41,060 nucleotides of DNA from Xanthobacteraceae bacterium (GCA_030037885.1 JASHPU010000232.1:1-41060), one strand, 5' to 3'; shown: positions 1 to 8,435, counted from the stretch's first letter. The notes: a model not told the origin generated them from the letters alone. Numbers and translations are program-made.

Positions 1-555
1 CGGCACCACGGTCACCAGCGTAAGGTCCCGCCCGGAGACCGAACGCACGCCTTCCGGCAAAGTGATGTCGCTCAAATGCTTCGAATAGTTGATCTCCAGT
101 CCGGTGACGTCGACTTCGATCGCGGCGGGGATGGCGTCGGCGCGGCAGCGCACCTCGACCGTATGGGTCACGATGCTCACAGTGCCGCCGCGTTTGACGC
201 CGGGCGACTGATCGGCGTTCTTGACCTGGACCGGGATGTTGACGCGGATCGTGGCGCCTTCGCCCAGCCGCATGAAGTCGACATGCAGCGGCCGGTCGCG
301 CACGGCATCGAGCTGGAAATCGCGGGGAATGACGCGGTGCCTGGTACCGTCGATCTCCACGTCGTGGATGGTGGTGAGGAAATGGCCGGCAAGGATGCGC
401 TTGTGCAAATCGACAAAGTCGACGGAGATCGGCAGCGGCGGCTTGCCGTCGCCGTAAATGATTCCGGGCACCCGGCCGGCCCGACGTTCGGCCCGGGCGG
501 CTCCCTTGCGGGCCAGCGGCCGCGCCGCGGCCTTGATCAGATTGACGGTCGCCAT
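1..555 (-). CDS. rplY: 50S ribosomal protein L25/general stress protein Ctc (3' end beyond window)
   Basis: Binds 5S rRNA in the large ribosomal subunit; the long Ctc form has an added C-terminal TL5-like domain. Reading the minus strand from ATG at 555 gives 185 uninterrupted codons to the window edge, beginning MATVNLIKAAARPLARKGAA, with the L25 features RVPGIIYG (about residues 29-36), HDVEIDG and PLHVDFMR. The second domain follows (VEVRCRADAIPAAIEVD, then the ISLPEGV-like ITLPEGV). The stop codon is not in the window. In alphaproteobacteria this gene usually precedes pth, which would lie to the left. A good promoter lies about 85-110 bases upstream. Identity is secure; only the C-terminus is missing. 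Confidence 0.95.
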   Translation of the reverse strand, partial: MATVNLIKAAARPLARKGAARAERRAGRVPGIIYGDGKPPLPISVDFVDLHKRILAGHFLTTIHDVEIDGTRHRVIPRDFQLDAVRDRPLHVDFMRLGEGATIRVNIPVQVKNADQSPGVKRGGTVSIVTHTVEVRCRADAIPAAIEVDVTGLEINYSKHLSDITLPEGVRSVSGRDLTLVTVVP

Positions 556-638
556 AACGTTATCCTGCCTTGCTCAACCCTATCGATGCAAAGGGGAATT
601 CCGCTCGCCCCGGTCACGGGAGGAGCGGCGTTGGCGCG

Positions 639-667
639 CTTATAGCGGCGCGGCGTGCGAAAAACAA
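639..667 (-). promoter_or_regulatory. Sigma-70-type promoter for rplY
   Basis: On the minus strand a -35 TTGTTT (667-662) and a -10 TATAAG (644-639) are separated by exactly 17 bases. This puts the transcript start near 632 and a leader of about 75 bases before the rplY ATG at 555. Direct reading of sequence; promoter activity is inferred. Confidence 0.55.
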
Positions 668-708
668 GAAAAGTCGTTAAAGTCGTTTATGTTGCTGTTT
701 CGACCGCT

Positions 709-993
709 TCAGGCCGTGCCCGGGTCCATGCCTCGATTGGCGGACCTGGCGACCGCCGCTTCGAGCACGGCGACGCGCGCCTTCAGCGCTTCGTTCTCCT
801 CGCGCGCGATGCGGGCCATGTCTTTCACCGCCTCGAAATCCTCGCGCCGTACCACGTCGAGCTCGCGCAGGACCCGTTCCGCCTGGCTGCGAAACAACGT
901 CTCGAATTCGCGCCGCACCCCCTGCGCCGCCCCGGCCGCATCGTTCATGAGCCGCGCGACGTCATCGAAGAACCGGTTGGTCGTCTGCACCAT
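709..993 (-). CDS. UbiK-like accessory factor (BMFP domain)
   Basis: A 94-residue helical protein of the UbiK/BMFP family, small coiled-coil proteins that assist ubiquinone biosynthesis or bind membranes. It starts MVQTTNRFFDDVARLMNDAA and carries the family's C-terminal coiled coil (REDFEAVKDMARIAREENEALKARV, positions about 50-74, split here for description). The reading frame stays open upstream to about 1131, but ATG at 993 has a strong GGAGG five bases ahead and matches the family length, so the longer version is rejected. It lies between rplY and divergent lgt, a common alphaproteobacterial order. Confidence 0.85.
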   Translation of the reverse strand: MVQTTNRFFDDVARLMNDAAGAAQGVRREFETLFRSQAERVLRELDVVRREDFEAVKDMARIAREENEALKARVAVLEAAVARSANRGMDPGTA

Positions 994-1134
994 GGTTGCC
1001 TCCGAAAGCGCGCCACTACGCCCGCTTGCCATACGGGCACACAATGGCGATGGTGCGCCGCCGTCGCAAGGGGCGGTTCCGCAGGGGCGATCAATTGAGG
1101 AGGGCGTCTCGCGCCCGCCAGGGAAATCCACCTG

Positions 1135-2001
1135 ATGCTCGTTTTACCGGTCTTGCCGTATCCCGCCATCAACCCGGTTTTGATCCACCTCGGCCCGCTG
1201 GCGGTGCGCTGGTACGCGCTCGCCTACATCGTCGGCATTCTGCTCGGCTGGATTTATGCGCGGGCGATCATCCGGTCGCCGCGCTTGTGGGGCGGCCCGG
1301 CGCCGTTCGGCACCCTTGATTTCGACGACTTCGTTATTTGGATCACGCTCGGCATCATCCTCGGCGGCCGCATCGGCTACGTGTTGTTCTACAATCTGCC
1401 GCTGTTTGCCGCGCATCCGTTGCAGATCCTGGAATTGTGGAACGGCGGCATGTCGTTTCACGGCGGCGTGCTGGGCTGCATCGTCGCCATCGTGTTGTTC
1501 GCGCTCAGTCGCGGCATTCCGATCCTGGCGCTGGGCGACGTGACCACGGCGGTGGCGCCGATCGGGCTGTTTCTCGGCCGCATCGCCAATTTCATCAACG
1601 GCGAATTGTGGGGCCGGCCGAGCAACGTGCCGTGGGCCATGGTGTTTCCGAACGGCGGTCCGGTGCCGCGCCACCCCAGCCAGCTCTATGAAGCCGCGCT
1701 CGAGGGCATCGTGCTGTTCGCGGTGCTCAACCTGTTGGTGCGGCTTGGCGTGCTCAAGCGGCCGGGCATCGTCACCGGCTGCTTTGCCCTTGGCTACGGC
1801 GTGGCGCGCATCACCTGCGAATTCTTTCGCGAGCCCGACGCACAGCTCGGATTCCTCTGGGGCGGCCTGACCATGGGAATGTTATTGTGTATTCCGCTGA
1901 TGCTGGCCGGCGTCGCGATCCTCGCCTATGCCGCGACCTGCGAGCCCAAGCCCAAACCCAAGCCAAAACCCGAGCCCAAACCCGAGCCAAAGAATGGCTG
2001 A
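1135..2001 (+). CDS. lgt: Prolipoprotein diacylglyceryl transferase
   Basis: An inner-membrane enzyme that moves diacylglycerol from phosphatidylglycerol to the lipobox cysteine of prolipoproteins, the first step of lipoprotein maturation. The 288-residue protein has about seven hydrophobic segments, the early RWYALAY motif, a GGMSFHGG segment and the Lgt signature [15 protein letters not shown] (around residues 148-162). [11 protein letters not shown] motif follows. The C-terminus is odd: after the last membrane helix it ends in an alternating Lys-Pro/Glu-Pro tail (residues 270-286). The gene overlaps the next one by 8 bases, so the two are probably translated together. Length and motifs are normal apart from the tail. 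Confidence 0.95.
   Translation: MLVLPVLPYPAINPVLIHLGPLAVRWYALAYIVGILLGWIYARAIIRSPRLWGGPAPFGTLDFDDFVIWITLGIILGGRIGYVLFYNLPLFAAHPLQILELWNGGMSFHGGVLGCIVAIVLFALSRGIPILALGDVTTAVAPIGLFLGRIANFINGELWGRPSNVPWAMVFPNGGPVPRHPSQLYEAALEGIVLFAVLNLLVRLGVLKRPGIVTGCFALGYGVARITCEFFREPDAQLGFLWGGLTMGMLLCIPLMLAGVAILAYAATCEPKPKPKPKPEPKPEPKNG
1942..1992 (+). repeat. Low-complexity (K/E)-P codon repeat at the lgt 3' end
   Basis: Seventeen codons alternate Pro (CCC/CCA) with Lys (AAG/AAA) or Glu (GAG), giving the [15 protein letters not shown] tail of Lgt just before the overlapping start of the methyltransferase gene. The hexameric unit suggests expansion by slippage. In the frame of the downstream gene the same stretch is also open (Pro/Ser/Asn-rich), but that gene's own start lies after the repeat. 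Confidence 0.8.
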
Positions 2002-3097
2002 CGATATCGCACCGCTCGAAGGCGAAATCCGCCGGCTGATCGGCATCGCCGGGCCGATGCCGATCGCCCAGTACATGCGGTTGTGCCTCACCCATCCGCA
2101 ATACGGCTATTACATGAATCGCGATCCGCTCGGCAGCGGCGGCGATTTCATCACCGCACCCGAGATCAGCCAAATGTTCGGCGAGATCATCGGGCTGTGG
2201 CTTGCCTCGGTCTGGAAAGCGCTCGGCGCGCCGGAGAACATCAGATTGATCGAACTCGGCCCGGGCCGCGGCACCATGCTGATCGACGCGCTGCGCGCGG
2301 CCAAGGCGGTGGCGGGCTTTCACGCCGCCGTCGTGCTGCATCTGGTCGAGATCAGCCCGGCTTTGCAGAAAGTCCAGGAGCGCCGGCTCGAACCGCTGGG
2401 CCTGCCGGTGCTTTGGCACACCGCGCTGGAGCAAGTTCCGGCCGGGCCGTGCCTGATCGTCGCCAACGAATTCATCGACGCGCTGCCGATCCATCAGGCT
2501 GTCAAGCAAAGCGACGGCTGGCACGAGCGCGGCATCATCGTCGGCGCCGACGGCGCGCTGGCGATCGGCACGATGCGCGATCCGCTGCCGCATTTCGAGG
2601 CGACGTTGCCGCGCGGCCTGCGTCCGTCGCCCGAGGGCTCGATCTACGAATGGCGCTCCGATATCGCGGCGCTCGAGATCAGCCGGCGCGTCCGCGAAGA
2701 CGGCGCGGCGCTGATCATCGACTACGGCCACGCCTGGTATGGCTTGGGCGAAACCTTGCAGGCGGTTTCCGGGCACAGCTTCGCTGACCCGCTGCGCTCG
2801 CCCGGCGCGGTCGATTTGACCGCGCACGTCGACTTTCAGGCGCTGGCGCAGGCCGCCGAAAGCATCGGCGGCCGCAGCCACGGGCCGGTCGCGCAACGCG
2901 ATTGGCTGCGGCGGCTCGGCATCGATCAGCGCGCCGCGGCGCTCAAGGCGCATGCGCCGTACGGCAAGAGCACCGAAATCGACCAGGCGCTGTCGCGCCT
3001 CACCGCGAGCGGGCCGCGCGGCATGGGCGAACTGTGCAAGGTCATGGCCATCGCCGATCCGAAGCTGCGCGAGCTTTCCGGGTTCGAGACGTCATGA
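1994..3097 (+). CDS. Class I SAM-dependent methyltransferase (NDUFAF7/MidA family, DUF185)
   Basis: A 367-residue member of the MidA/NDUFAF7 family; the mitochondrial member dimethylates an arginine of complex I subunit NDUFS2 during assembly. Visible features are the N-terminal [19 protein letters not shown] and [11 protein letters not shown] motifs, and the SAM-binding [12 protein letters not shown] about residue 85. ANEFIDALP and DYGHAW follow. ATG at 1994 gives the usual N-terminus ([16 protein letters not shown]); the frame is open further upstream through the lgt repeat, but that extension is Pro/Ser-rich and not family-like. Overlaps lgt by 8 bases and pgeF by 4, so this is a three-gene coupled unit. 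The substrate in bacteria is inferred from the family. Confidence 0.9.
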   Translation: MADDIAPLEGEIRRLIGIAGPMPIAQYMRLCLTHPQYGYYMNRDPLGSGGDFITAPEISQMFGEIIGLWLASVWKALGAPENIRLIELGPGRGTMLIDALRAAKAVAGFHAAVVLHLVEISPALQKVQERRLEPLGLPVLWHTALEQVPAGPCLIVANEFIDALPIHQAVKQSDGWHERGIIVGADGALAIGTMRDPLPHFEATLPRGLRPSPEGSIYEWRSDIAALEISRRVREDGAALIIDYGHAWYGLGETLQAVSGHSFADPLRSPGAVDLTAHVDFQALAQAAESIGGRSHGPVAQRDWLRRLGIDQRAAALKAHAPYGKSTEIDQALSRLTASGPRGMGELCKVMAIADPKLRELSGFETS

Positions 3098-3867
3098 TGA
3101 TGCTTACGGCGCCAACGCTCGCGCTTCCCGGCATCCGCCACGCCTTCTTCACCCGCCAGGGCGGCGTCTCGAGCGGGCTCTATGCCAGCCTCAACGGCGG
3201 CATCGGTTCGGCCGATACGGCCGCCAATGTCGGCGCCAATCGCGCCCGCATGGCGGCAGCGTTGGGCGTCGAGCCGCGCCGCCTCGTCAGCGCGTTTCAG
3301 ATTCATTCGCCGCAGGTGGTCGTCGCCACGGAGCCGTGGCCGGACGAGGCGCGGCCGCGGGTTGACGGCATCGTCACGCGCATTCGGGGGCTCGCCATCG
3401 GCGTGACCACGGCCGATTGCGGCCCGGTTCTGTTCGCCGAGCCGCAGGCCGGCGTGATCGGCGCGGCCCATGCCGGCTGGCGCGGCGCGCTCGCCGGGAT
3501 CATCGAGGCCACGGTCGCGGCCATGGCGGGCCTCGGCGCCGCCCGCGCCGAAATCCGCGCCGCGCTCGGGCCGATGATCCGCCAGCGCAGTTACGAAGTC
3601 GGGCCCGACCTGATCGAGCGCTTCGCCGCCGCGGACCCCGCGGCAAAGCCGTTCTTCGCGCCGGCGCCGCGCCCCGGTCACGCCCTGTTTGATCTCGCCG
3701 GTTACATCGCGGCGCGGCTGCGGCGCGCCGGATTGGACCGCGTCGAAGACCTCGATGCGTGCACCTATGCGGACCCGGAGCGGTTTTTCAGTTACCGCCG
3801 CGCCACGCACCGGGGCGAAGCCGATTACGGGCGGCACGTCAACGCCATTGCGTTAGCGGGCGAATAG
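3094..3867 (+). CDS. pgeF: Peptidoglycan editing factor PgeF (DUF152, laccase-like fold)
   Basis: The family removes wrongly incorporated L-serine from UDP-MurNAc peptides in E. coli; members were earlier called polyphenol oxidases. The 257-residue protein shows the whole signature: FFTRQGGVSSG at the N-terminus, Ile-His at residue 71, TTADCGPVLF with Cys109, AHAGWRG with His126, and a CTYADPERFFSYRR end. Those His/Cys residues form the family's metal-like active site. ATG at 3094 forms an ATGA overlap with the stop of the methyltransferase gene. The frame is open upstream, but those codons are an out-of-frame reading of the previous gene. Confidence 0.9.
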   Translation: MMMLTAPTLALPGIRHAFFTRQGGVSSGLYASLNGGIGSADTAANVGANRARMAAALGVEPRRLVSAFQIHSPQVVVATEPWPDEARPRVDGIVTRIRGLAIGVTTADCGPVLFAEPQAGVIGAAHAGWRGALAGIIEATVAAMAGLGAARAEIRAALGPMIRQRSYEVGPDLIERFAAADPAAKPFFAPAPRPGHALFDLAGYIAARLRRAGLDRVEDLDACTYADPERFFSYRRATHRGEADYGRHVNAIALAGE

Positions 3868-3988
3868 CGAGTGGAGCTTTGGCAAGGGGGCGAATGGCGA
3901 ATAGCGAATGGAGCTTTCACGAGTCAAATGGAGCTTTCACGAGTCATTTGTCTATTAGCCATTCGCTATTCGCCACTCGCCACTCGCC
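3861..3988. repeat. Palindromic mosaic repeat between pgeF and prs
   Basis: The stretch is built from variants of GCGAATAGCGAATGG. A perfect 17-base inverted repeat pairs 3895-3911 (TGGCGAATAGCGAATGG) with 3959-3975. With one mismatch the pairing extends outward by about six bases. Between the arms lie two exact tandem copies of a 20-base unit (3907-3926 and 3927-3946, AATGGAGCTTTCACGAGTCA). Further CACTCGCC copies follow on the right. The left edge overlaps the last codons of pgeF. Such modular GCGAATAGC elements resemble the dispersed intergenic repeats of rhizobial genomes (from memory). It could fold into a long hairpin in the pgeF transcript. Confidence 0.75.
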
Positions 3989-4133
3989 ACCTAGGGCTGC
4001 TCCGCAAGTCGCCAGCAATTGATTGAAAGCGTTAAGGAAAAAGGCGCGGGGACAAGCCCGGATTCATATTGCCAGCCCGGCGGGCGGCTTGTATCAGGGC
4101 CGCGTGAAGTCGAAGCGCGCGCGGGAGAAAGCC

Positions 4134-5126
4134 ATGGCCGGCAGCAGGCAGCTTCATGCCGGCAACAACGGGACGATGAAGCTCGTCGCCGGCAATTCCA
4201 ACCCGGCGCTCGCAGGAGCGATCGGCCAATATCTCGGCATCCCGCTGACCAAGGCGGTGGTGCGCCGCTTCGCCGACAAGGAAATCTTCGTCGAGATTCA
4301 GGAAAACGTCCGCGGCGCCGACGCCTTCGTGATCCAATCGACGTCGTTCCCGGCCAACGACCATCTGATGGAGTTGCTGATCATCATCGACACGCTGCGG
4401 CGCGCCTCGGCGCGGCGCATCACGGCGGTGATCCCCTACTACGGCTATGCCCGGCAGGATCGCAAAGTCGGGCCGCGCACGCCGATATCCGCCAAGCTCG
4501 TCGCCAACCTGATCGCCACCGCCGGCGCCGACCGCGTGCTCACGCTTGATCTGCACGCCGGACAAATTCAGGGCTTCTTCGACATTCCGACCGACAATTT
4601 GTTCGCCGCGCCGGTGATGATGCGCGACATCAAGGAGCGCTTCAAGCTCGGCAAGGTCATCGTCGTGTCCCCGGACGTGGGCGGCGTGGTGCGCGCCCGC
4701 GGCCTCGCCAAGCGCATCGACGCGCCGCTGGCCATCATCGACAAGAGGCGCGAACGGCCGGGCGAGTCCGAGGTCGCCAACGTCATCGGCAGAGTCGACG
4801 GCGGCATTTGCGTGCTGGTCGACGACATCGTCGATTCCGGCGGCACGCTGATCAATGCCGCCGAAGCGCTCCTGGAGAAGGGCGCGAGCGCGGTCTATGC
4901 CTATGCCAGCCACGGCGTGCTGTCCGGCAGGGCGGTGACGAGCGTCAGCGGCTCGCAGCTGAAGGAACTCGTCATCACCGATTCGATCCAGCCAACGCCG
5001 GCGGTCGCCGAGGCGAAAAATATCCGCGTCCTGTCGATTGCGCCTCTGATCGGCGAAGCGATCAGCCGCACCGCCGCCGAGGAATCGGTGTCGAGCCTGT
5101 TCGACTCACCATTAACTATTCCTTAA
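4134..5126 (+). CDS. prs: Ribose-phosphate pyrophosphokinase (PRPP synthetase)
   Basis: Makes PRPP from ribose 5-phosphate and ATP for nucleotide, His and Trp synthesis, and here also for the MptG step of H4MPT synthesis. Class I features are clear: [37 protein letters not shown], the divalent cation signature starting [18 protein letters not shown], and the PRPP loop [12 protein letters not shown]. The start is uncertain. ATG at 4134 has GGGAGA five bases ahead and gives 330 residues; ATG at 4176 (MKLVAGNSN) gives a more typical 316. I chose 4134 for its ribosome site. Preceded by the palindromic repeat and followed by a long gap. Confidence 0.93.
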   Translation: MAGSRQLHAGNNGTMKLVAGNSNPALAGAIGQYLGIPLTKAVVRRFADKEIFVEIQENVRGADAFVIQSTSFPANDHLMELLIIIDTLRRASARRITAVIPYYGYARQDRKVGPRTPISAKLVANLIATAGADRVLTLDLHAGQIQGFFDIPTDNLFAAPVMMRDIKERFKLGKVIVVSPDVGGVVRARGLAKRIDAPLAIIDKRRERPGESEVANVIGRVDGGICVLVDDIVDSGGTLINAAEALLEKGASAVYAYASHGVLSGRAVTSVSGSQLKELVITDSIQPTPAVAEAKNIRVLSIAPLIGEAISRTAAEESVSSLFDSPLTIP

Positions 5127-5462
5127 CTCTTGATTTATGCGGACCGCAGGGGTGGGGGAACCGAGCCGTTCGCCCCTTCAGGGCCCGAGTCAACTTGTCG
5201 CAGGTTTGATTGTGGACGGCCGCACCGCGCGCATTGTGCCGTGCCGGCAAATCACTTCATGAAACAAACAACGGCTGCGCGGGGCGGACGCGGGAGCCGA
5301 ATTGGCGGGCGGAATCCGAACGACTATAGTCGGCGGGCCGGCTGATTCGCGGCATCCGGTCAAGCTTGCGGGCCGCACTTGTCCCTGCGTCAAATCGCAG
5401 CCCCGGGGTCGGCAAGGTTCAGTGGCGTGCGCATTTCCAGCCCTCAAAGCCGTGGAGGCGTC
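5127..5462 (+). promoter_or_regulatory. Intergenic stretch with a sigma-70-like promoter for the YbjN gene
   Basis: A 336-base gap with no believable gene. A -35 TTGGCG (5302-5307) and a -10 TATAGT (5325-5330) are spaced by exactly 17 bases, which predicts a start near 5337 and a leader of about 125 bases before the ATG at 5463. I see no clear terminator for prs in the left half. Confidence 0.5.
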
Positions 5463-5963
5463 ATGCCCGTCATCGAACTCGCGCGCGACGACAAAACCAG
5501 CCCCCTCGAAGTGGTCGAGCGCATGGCTGCGTCGAATGACTGGCCGTTCGAGCGCGCCGGCGAGGACGAGATCGCGCTCCACGTGACCGGGCGCTGGACC
5601 AATTACCAGATTTCCTTCACCTGGATGAGCGGCATCGAGGCGCTGCACGTGGCCTGCGCCTTCGACATGAAGGTGCCGGAGCCGCGGCTTGCCGAGGTGC
5701 AGGCGCTGATCGCCCTGATCAACGAGCAAATGTGGATCGGGCATTTTGACGTGTGGCTGCAGAACGGCGTGGTGATGTTCCGGCATGCGCTGGTGCTGGC
5801 GGGCGGCGTCGCCGCGTCGGACCGGCAATGCGAGGCGGTGCTCGGCAGCGCGCTCGATTCCTGCGAGCGCTACTATCCGGCCTTCCAGTTCGTCGTCTGG
5901 GCCGGAAAAGCCGCGCGTGAGGCCATGGATGCCGTGATGTTCGAGACCTCGGGCGAGGCTTGA
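5463..5963 (+). CDS. YbjN domain-containing protein
   Basis: A 166-residue soluble protein with a YbjN-like (type III chaperone-like) fold. Members occur next to proC in many alphaproteobacteria and have no settled biochemical role. Visible are the N-terminal helix (PLEVVERMAASNDWPFERAG), a beta-rich middle (WTNYQISFTWM, LHVACAFDMKVPE), the conserved LINEQMWIGHFDVWLQNGVV segment and a C-terminal helix. ATG at 5463 has GGAGG five bases upstream; the frame extends about 28 codons upstream without a ribosome site. It has its own likely promoter. Family assignment is confident; function is not known. Confidence 0.85.
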   Translation: MPVIELARDDKTSPLEVVERMAASNDWPFERAGEDEIALHVTGRWTNYQISFTWMSGIEALHVACAFDMKVPEPRLAEVQALIALINEQMWIGHFDVWLQNGVVMFRHALVLAGGVAASDRQCEAVLGSALDSCERYYPAFQFVVWAGKAAREAMDAVMFETSGEA

Positions 5964-5993
5964 ACTGTTCGTTGAGATAACGACCGCGCGGCG

Positions 5994-6029
5994 GGCTCCC
6001 TCTTCCCGGAGCGGGGGAAGGTGAAGGAG
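5994..6029. repeat. Degenerate CTCCCTC...hairpin repeat between ybjN-like gene and proC
   Basis: The segment reads like a decayed copy of the CCCTCTCC/GGAGAGGG intergenic palindromes common in rhizobial genomes. CTTCCC (6002-6007) pairs with GGGAAG (6015-6020) around a 7-base loop. It may also serve as a weak transcription stop for the YbjN gene; there is no clear T-run after it. Confidence 0.4.
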
Positions 6030-6101
6030 ACGCAACTCAGCCGCGTTCAATCTGAACTCATTTTGCTCTAGCATCCCGCATACGCGGTACTGACGGGATT
6101 G

Positions 6102-6959
6102 ATGGCGATGCGCCAAGCAAATGAGAGCAAAGACGATCCGGCCTTAAGCGATTTTTCCGGCACGCTGGTCCTGGTCGGCGCCGGCAAGATGGGGTCGGCG
6201 CTGCTCGAAGGCTGGCTGCGGCTCGGGCTTGCCGGACGCAACGTCGCGGTGATCGAGCCGGCGCCGGCGCCCGATCTCTCGGCTCTCAACGCCCCCGGCC
6301 TTCGGCTCAATCCGGATTTGCGCACGCTACGCGAGCCGGCGGTGGTCGTGCTGGCGATCAAGCCGCAGGTCGCTGCAGAGGCGATTGCACCGCTTCGCCC
6401 GGTCGTCGGCGCCGCGACGCTCGTCGTCTCGATCATGGCCGGCCGCACGCTGCAATTTCTCTCAACCGCGCTGCCTCGCGCCGGCGCTTTGGTGCGCGCC
6501 ATGCCCAATACGCCGGCTTCCATCGGGCGCGGCATCACGGTTGCGGTGCCGTTGCGGACAAGCAGCGCGCAGCGGCAGCTTGCCGAGCGTCTGCTTGCCG
6601 CCACCGGTGCGGTCGAGTGGACCGATGACGAAACTTTGATGGATGCAATCACGGCGGTGTCGGGTTCCGGGCCGGCTTATGTGTTCCTGCTGGCTGAAGC
6701 TTTGGCGCAGGCCGGTGTCGCGGCGGGATTGCCGAAATCGCTCGCGGAAAAGCTCGCCCGCGAAACCGTCGCCGGCTCGGGCGAATTGCTGCACCGGTCC
6801 GCCCTTGATGCCGCCGCATTGCGCGCGAACGTCACCTCGCCCGGCGGCACCACCGCGGCGGCGCTCGACGTCTTAATGGCGGAAAATGGACTCAAAACCC
6901 TGATGCAGAGAGCCGTGGCCGCCGCGACCGCGCGTTCGCGTCGGCTCGCTGGCGGATGA
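6102..6959 (+). CDS. proC: Pyrroline-5-carboxylate reductase
   Basis: Catalyses the last step of proline synthesis, NAD(P)H-dependent reduction of 1-pyrroline-5-carboxylate, in the cytoplasm. The 285-residue protein has the Rossmann motif LVGAGKMGSALLEGW, the middle segments VVVLAIKPQ and VRAMPNTPASIGRG, and the C-terminal P5CR signature ending in ANVTSPGGTTAAAL, followed by a helix with the usual LMQRAVAAA. A TTG at 6099 precedes ATG 6102; a further ATG lies at 6108. No strong ribosome site is visible. Only 100 bases separate its stop from the TetR gene downstream. Confidence 0.95.
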   Translation: MAMRQANESKDDPALSDFSGTLVLVGAGKMGSALLEGWLRLGLAGRNVAVIEPAPAPDLSALNAPGLRLNPDLRTLREPAVVVLAIKPQVAAEAIAPLRPVVGAATLVVSIMAGRTLQFLSTALPRAGALVRAMPNTPASIGRGITVAVPLRTSSAQRQLAERLLAATGAVEWTDDETLMDAITAVSGSGPAYVFLLAEALAQAGVAAGLPKSLAEKLARETVAGSGELLHRSALDAAALRANVTSPGGTTAAALDVLMAENGLKTLMQRAVAAATARSRRLAGG

Positions 6960-7059
6960 TCGCGGCTTGGAAGCATCGCGCCGTGCCCCTACATTGAGCT
7001 TTGCCGGTGCCGTATTGTTTGCGCGGCCTGGCGCTGACCTCGCGCGTAGGAGTCCGGTC

Positions 7060-7788
7060 ATGGCCCGCAAAGCGTTCCGCCCCGCACGATCCGCACGCCA
7101 GCCGCAACCGTCGTCGCCGCCCCCGGCCGGCGCCGCGCCGTCAAGCGACCGCGACAAAATCATCGCCGCGCTGTTTGCGCTGCTTGCCGAAAAGTCGATC
7201 GAGGGCATCGGTTTTGCCGAGATTGCCGAGCGCGCCGGCGTGTCGCTCGCCGGGCTGCGCGGCGCCTTCGGCTCGCCGCTCGCGATCGTGGCGGCTCATG
7301 TCAAGGACATCGACCGCGCCGTGCTCGCCTCCGACTTCAGCGACATGGCAGAGGAGCCGCCGCGGGAGCGGCTGTTCGACGTGCTGATGCGCCGGCTCGA
7401 ACTGTTGGCGCCGGACCGCCAGGCGATCCGCTCGCTCATGCGCTCGGCGCGGCGCAACGTGGCGCTGGCGCTGGCGCTCAATGCGCTCGCCGCGCGCTCG
7501 CAGAAATGGATGCTGGCGGCGGCCGGCATCACGGCTGCGGGGCCGCGTGGCGCGTTGCGCGCGCAAGGGCTGGCGCTGTTGTACAGTTCCGTGCTGCGCG
7601 CCTGGGTGCGCGACGACGATCCAGGCTTGGCGCGCACCATGGCGGCGCTCGACCGCGCGCTCGGCCGCGGCCAGCGCTTCGCCGGCATTCTCGACGATCT
7701 GTGCTTCATCCCCTCGCGGCTGTGCCGTCTGCGCTCGCGCTGGCGCCGCCGCGGCGAGGACGATGCGGACGAATCGGCGGCGGCGTGA
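7060..7788 (+). CDS. TetR/AcrR family transcriptional regulator
   Basis: A 242-residue likely DNA-binding repressor. After a Pro/Ala-rich N-terminal tail, residues about 32-80 form a TetR helix-turn-helix (DRDKIIAALFALLAEKSIEG, then FAEIAERAGVSLAGLRGAFG). The all-helical rest would bind a ligand. The C-terminus is unusually basic (RLCRLRSRWRRRGED). ATG at 7060 is chosen because AGGAG lies nine bases upstream; the frame is open back to 6967 without such support. A TetR gene next to proC recurs in Hyphomicrobiales. Target and ligand cannot be told from the sequence. Confidence 0.8.
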   Translation: MARKAFRPARSARQPQPSSPPPAGAAPSSDRDKIIAALFALLAEKSIEGIGFAEIAERAGVSLAGLRGAFGSPLAIVAAHVKDIDRAVLASDFSDMAEEPPRERLFDVLMRRLELLAPDRQAIRSLMRSARRNVALALALNALAARSQKWMLAAAGITAAGPRGALRAQGLALLYSSVLRAWVRDDDPGLARTMAALDRALGRGQRFAGILDDLCFIPSRLCRLRSRWRRRGEDDADESAAA

Positions 7789-8033
7789 TGCGGCGGCGCG
7801 CCCAGCAGCCGGCAGGCTGCGCAAAATTTAAGTATGAATTCCCGAAGTTGCAGCAGCCTTTCTTTGATTGGAATTTGGTGCAGCGAGGGACGACGCCAAC
7901 GGACCGCGCAGCCATCGGCGAGCTTCCGCCGCCTTCGCCGCGGACGAATGCGCCAACCGCTTGAAAAACTCGGGATACGCCAGCGGACATTGCGACGGCC
8001 TTGCCGAACGTCTGCTGAGTTCTTGGAAATTTG
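7789..8033. other. Convergent intergenic gap with small hairpin
   Basis: No gene is seen in these 245 bases between the converging TetR and EF-hand genes. A perfect 6-base stem with a GGCA loop (GCAGCC at 7805-7810, GGCTGC at 7815-7820), followed by GCAAAATTT, could be a weak terminator for the TetR gene. Confidence 0.4.
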
Positions 8034-8435
8034 CTAATGCAGGAGGCGCCGCAACGCCCGGCCGGCGGGTGTGTCGAACTCCGCCGCGCTTATCGTGCCG
8101 TCGTTATCCGGGTCGGCCGCCTTGAAGCGCCGCTCGACGAGCGCAAGGTACTCGTCCTTGCTCAGCGTCTTGTCGTGATCGGGATCGCTTGCGGCGAACG
8201 CCTTGCGGCTGAGCCGGCCGCGCAGCTCCTTGATCGTGACGGTGCCGTCCTTGTCGGTATCGAGCCTGTCGAACGTAGCGCTGGCGGCCTTCTTGGCTTC
8301 GGCAAGATCGACGGTGCCGTCATTGTCGGTGTCGAATTGGGCAACCGGCGATGTCCTGGCCTCGGCGATGGCAGGGGCAGCCGCCGCGCAAAGACCGGCA
8401 AAGGTCGCGAACATGGCATTGCGACGCGAAATCAT
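8034..8435 (-). CDS. Lanmodulin-like periplasmic protein with four EF-hands
   Basis: A 133-residue exported protein with four EF loops: D35-E46, D59-E70, D84-E95 and D108-E119. Loops are separated by only 12, 13 and 12 residues, the tight spacing known from lanmodulin and unlike calmodulin (about 25). Loops 3 and 4 have the lanmodulin Pro at position 2 (DPDHDKTLSKDE, DPDNDGTISAAE); loops 1 and 2 have Thr there. Asp at position 9 is kept only in loop 1, and loop 3 has Lys for Gly at position 6. Overall length and the C-terminal helix (TPAGRALRRLL) also fit lanmodulin. The signal peptide begins SRRNAMF, a twin-arginine-like motif. It sits near a TonB receptor, as lanM sits by lutH in Methylobacterium. 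Calcium rather than lanthanide binding remains possible. Confidence 0.85.
   Translation of the reverse strand: MISRRNAMFATFAGLCAAAAPAIAEARTSPVAQFDTDNDGTVDLAEAKKAASATFDRLDTDKDGTVTIKELRGRLSRKAFAASDPDHDKTLSKDEYLALVERRFKAADPDNDGTISAAEFDTPAGRALRRLLH

Noticed and set aside
1811-2953. Long minus-strand open frame opposite the methyltransferase gene
   Set aside because: Composition is Arg/Ala/Gln-rich shadow sequence of the plus-strand lgt and NDUFAF7-type genes, which have clear motifs.
8034-8435. Calmodulin-like calcium sensor
   Set aside because: Inter-loop spacing of 12-13 residues and the exported location fit lanmodulin rather than calmodulin-type proteins, though calcium binding is not excluded.
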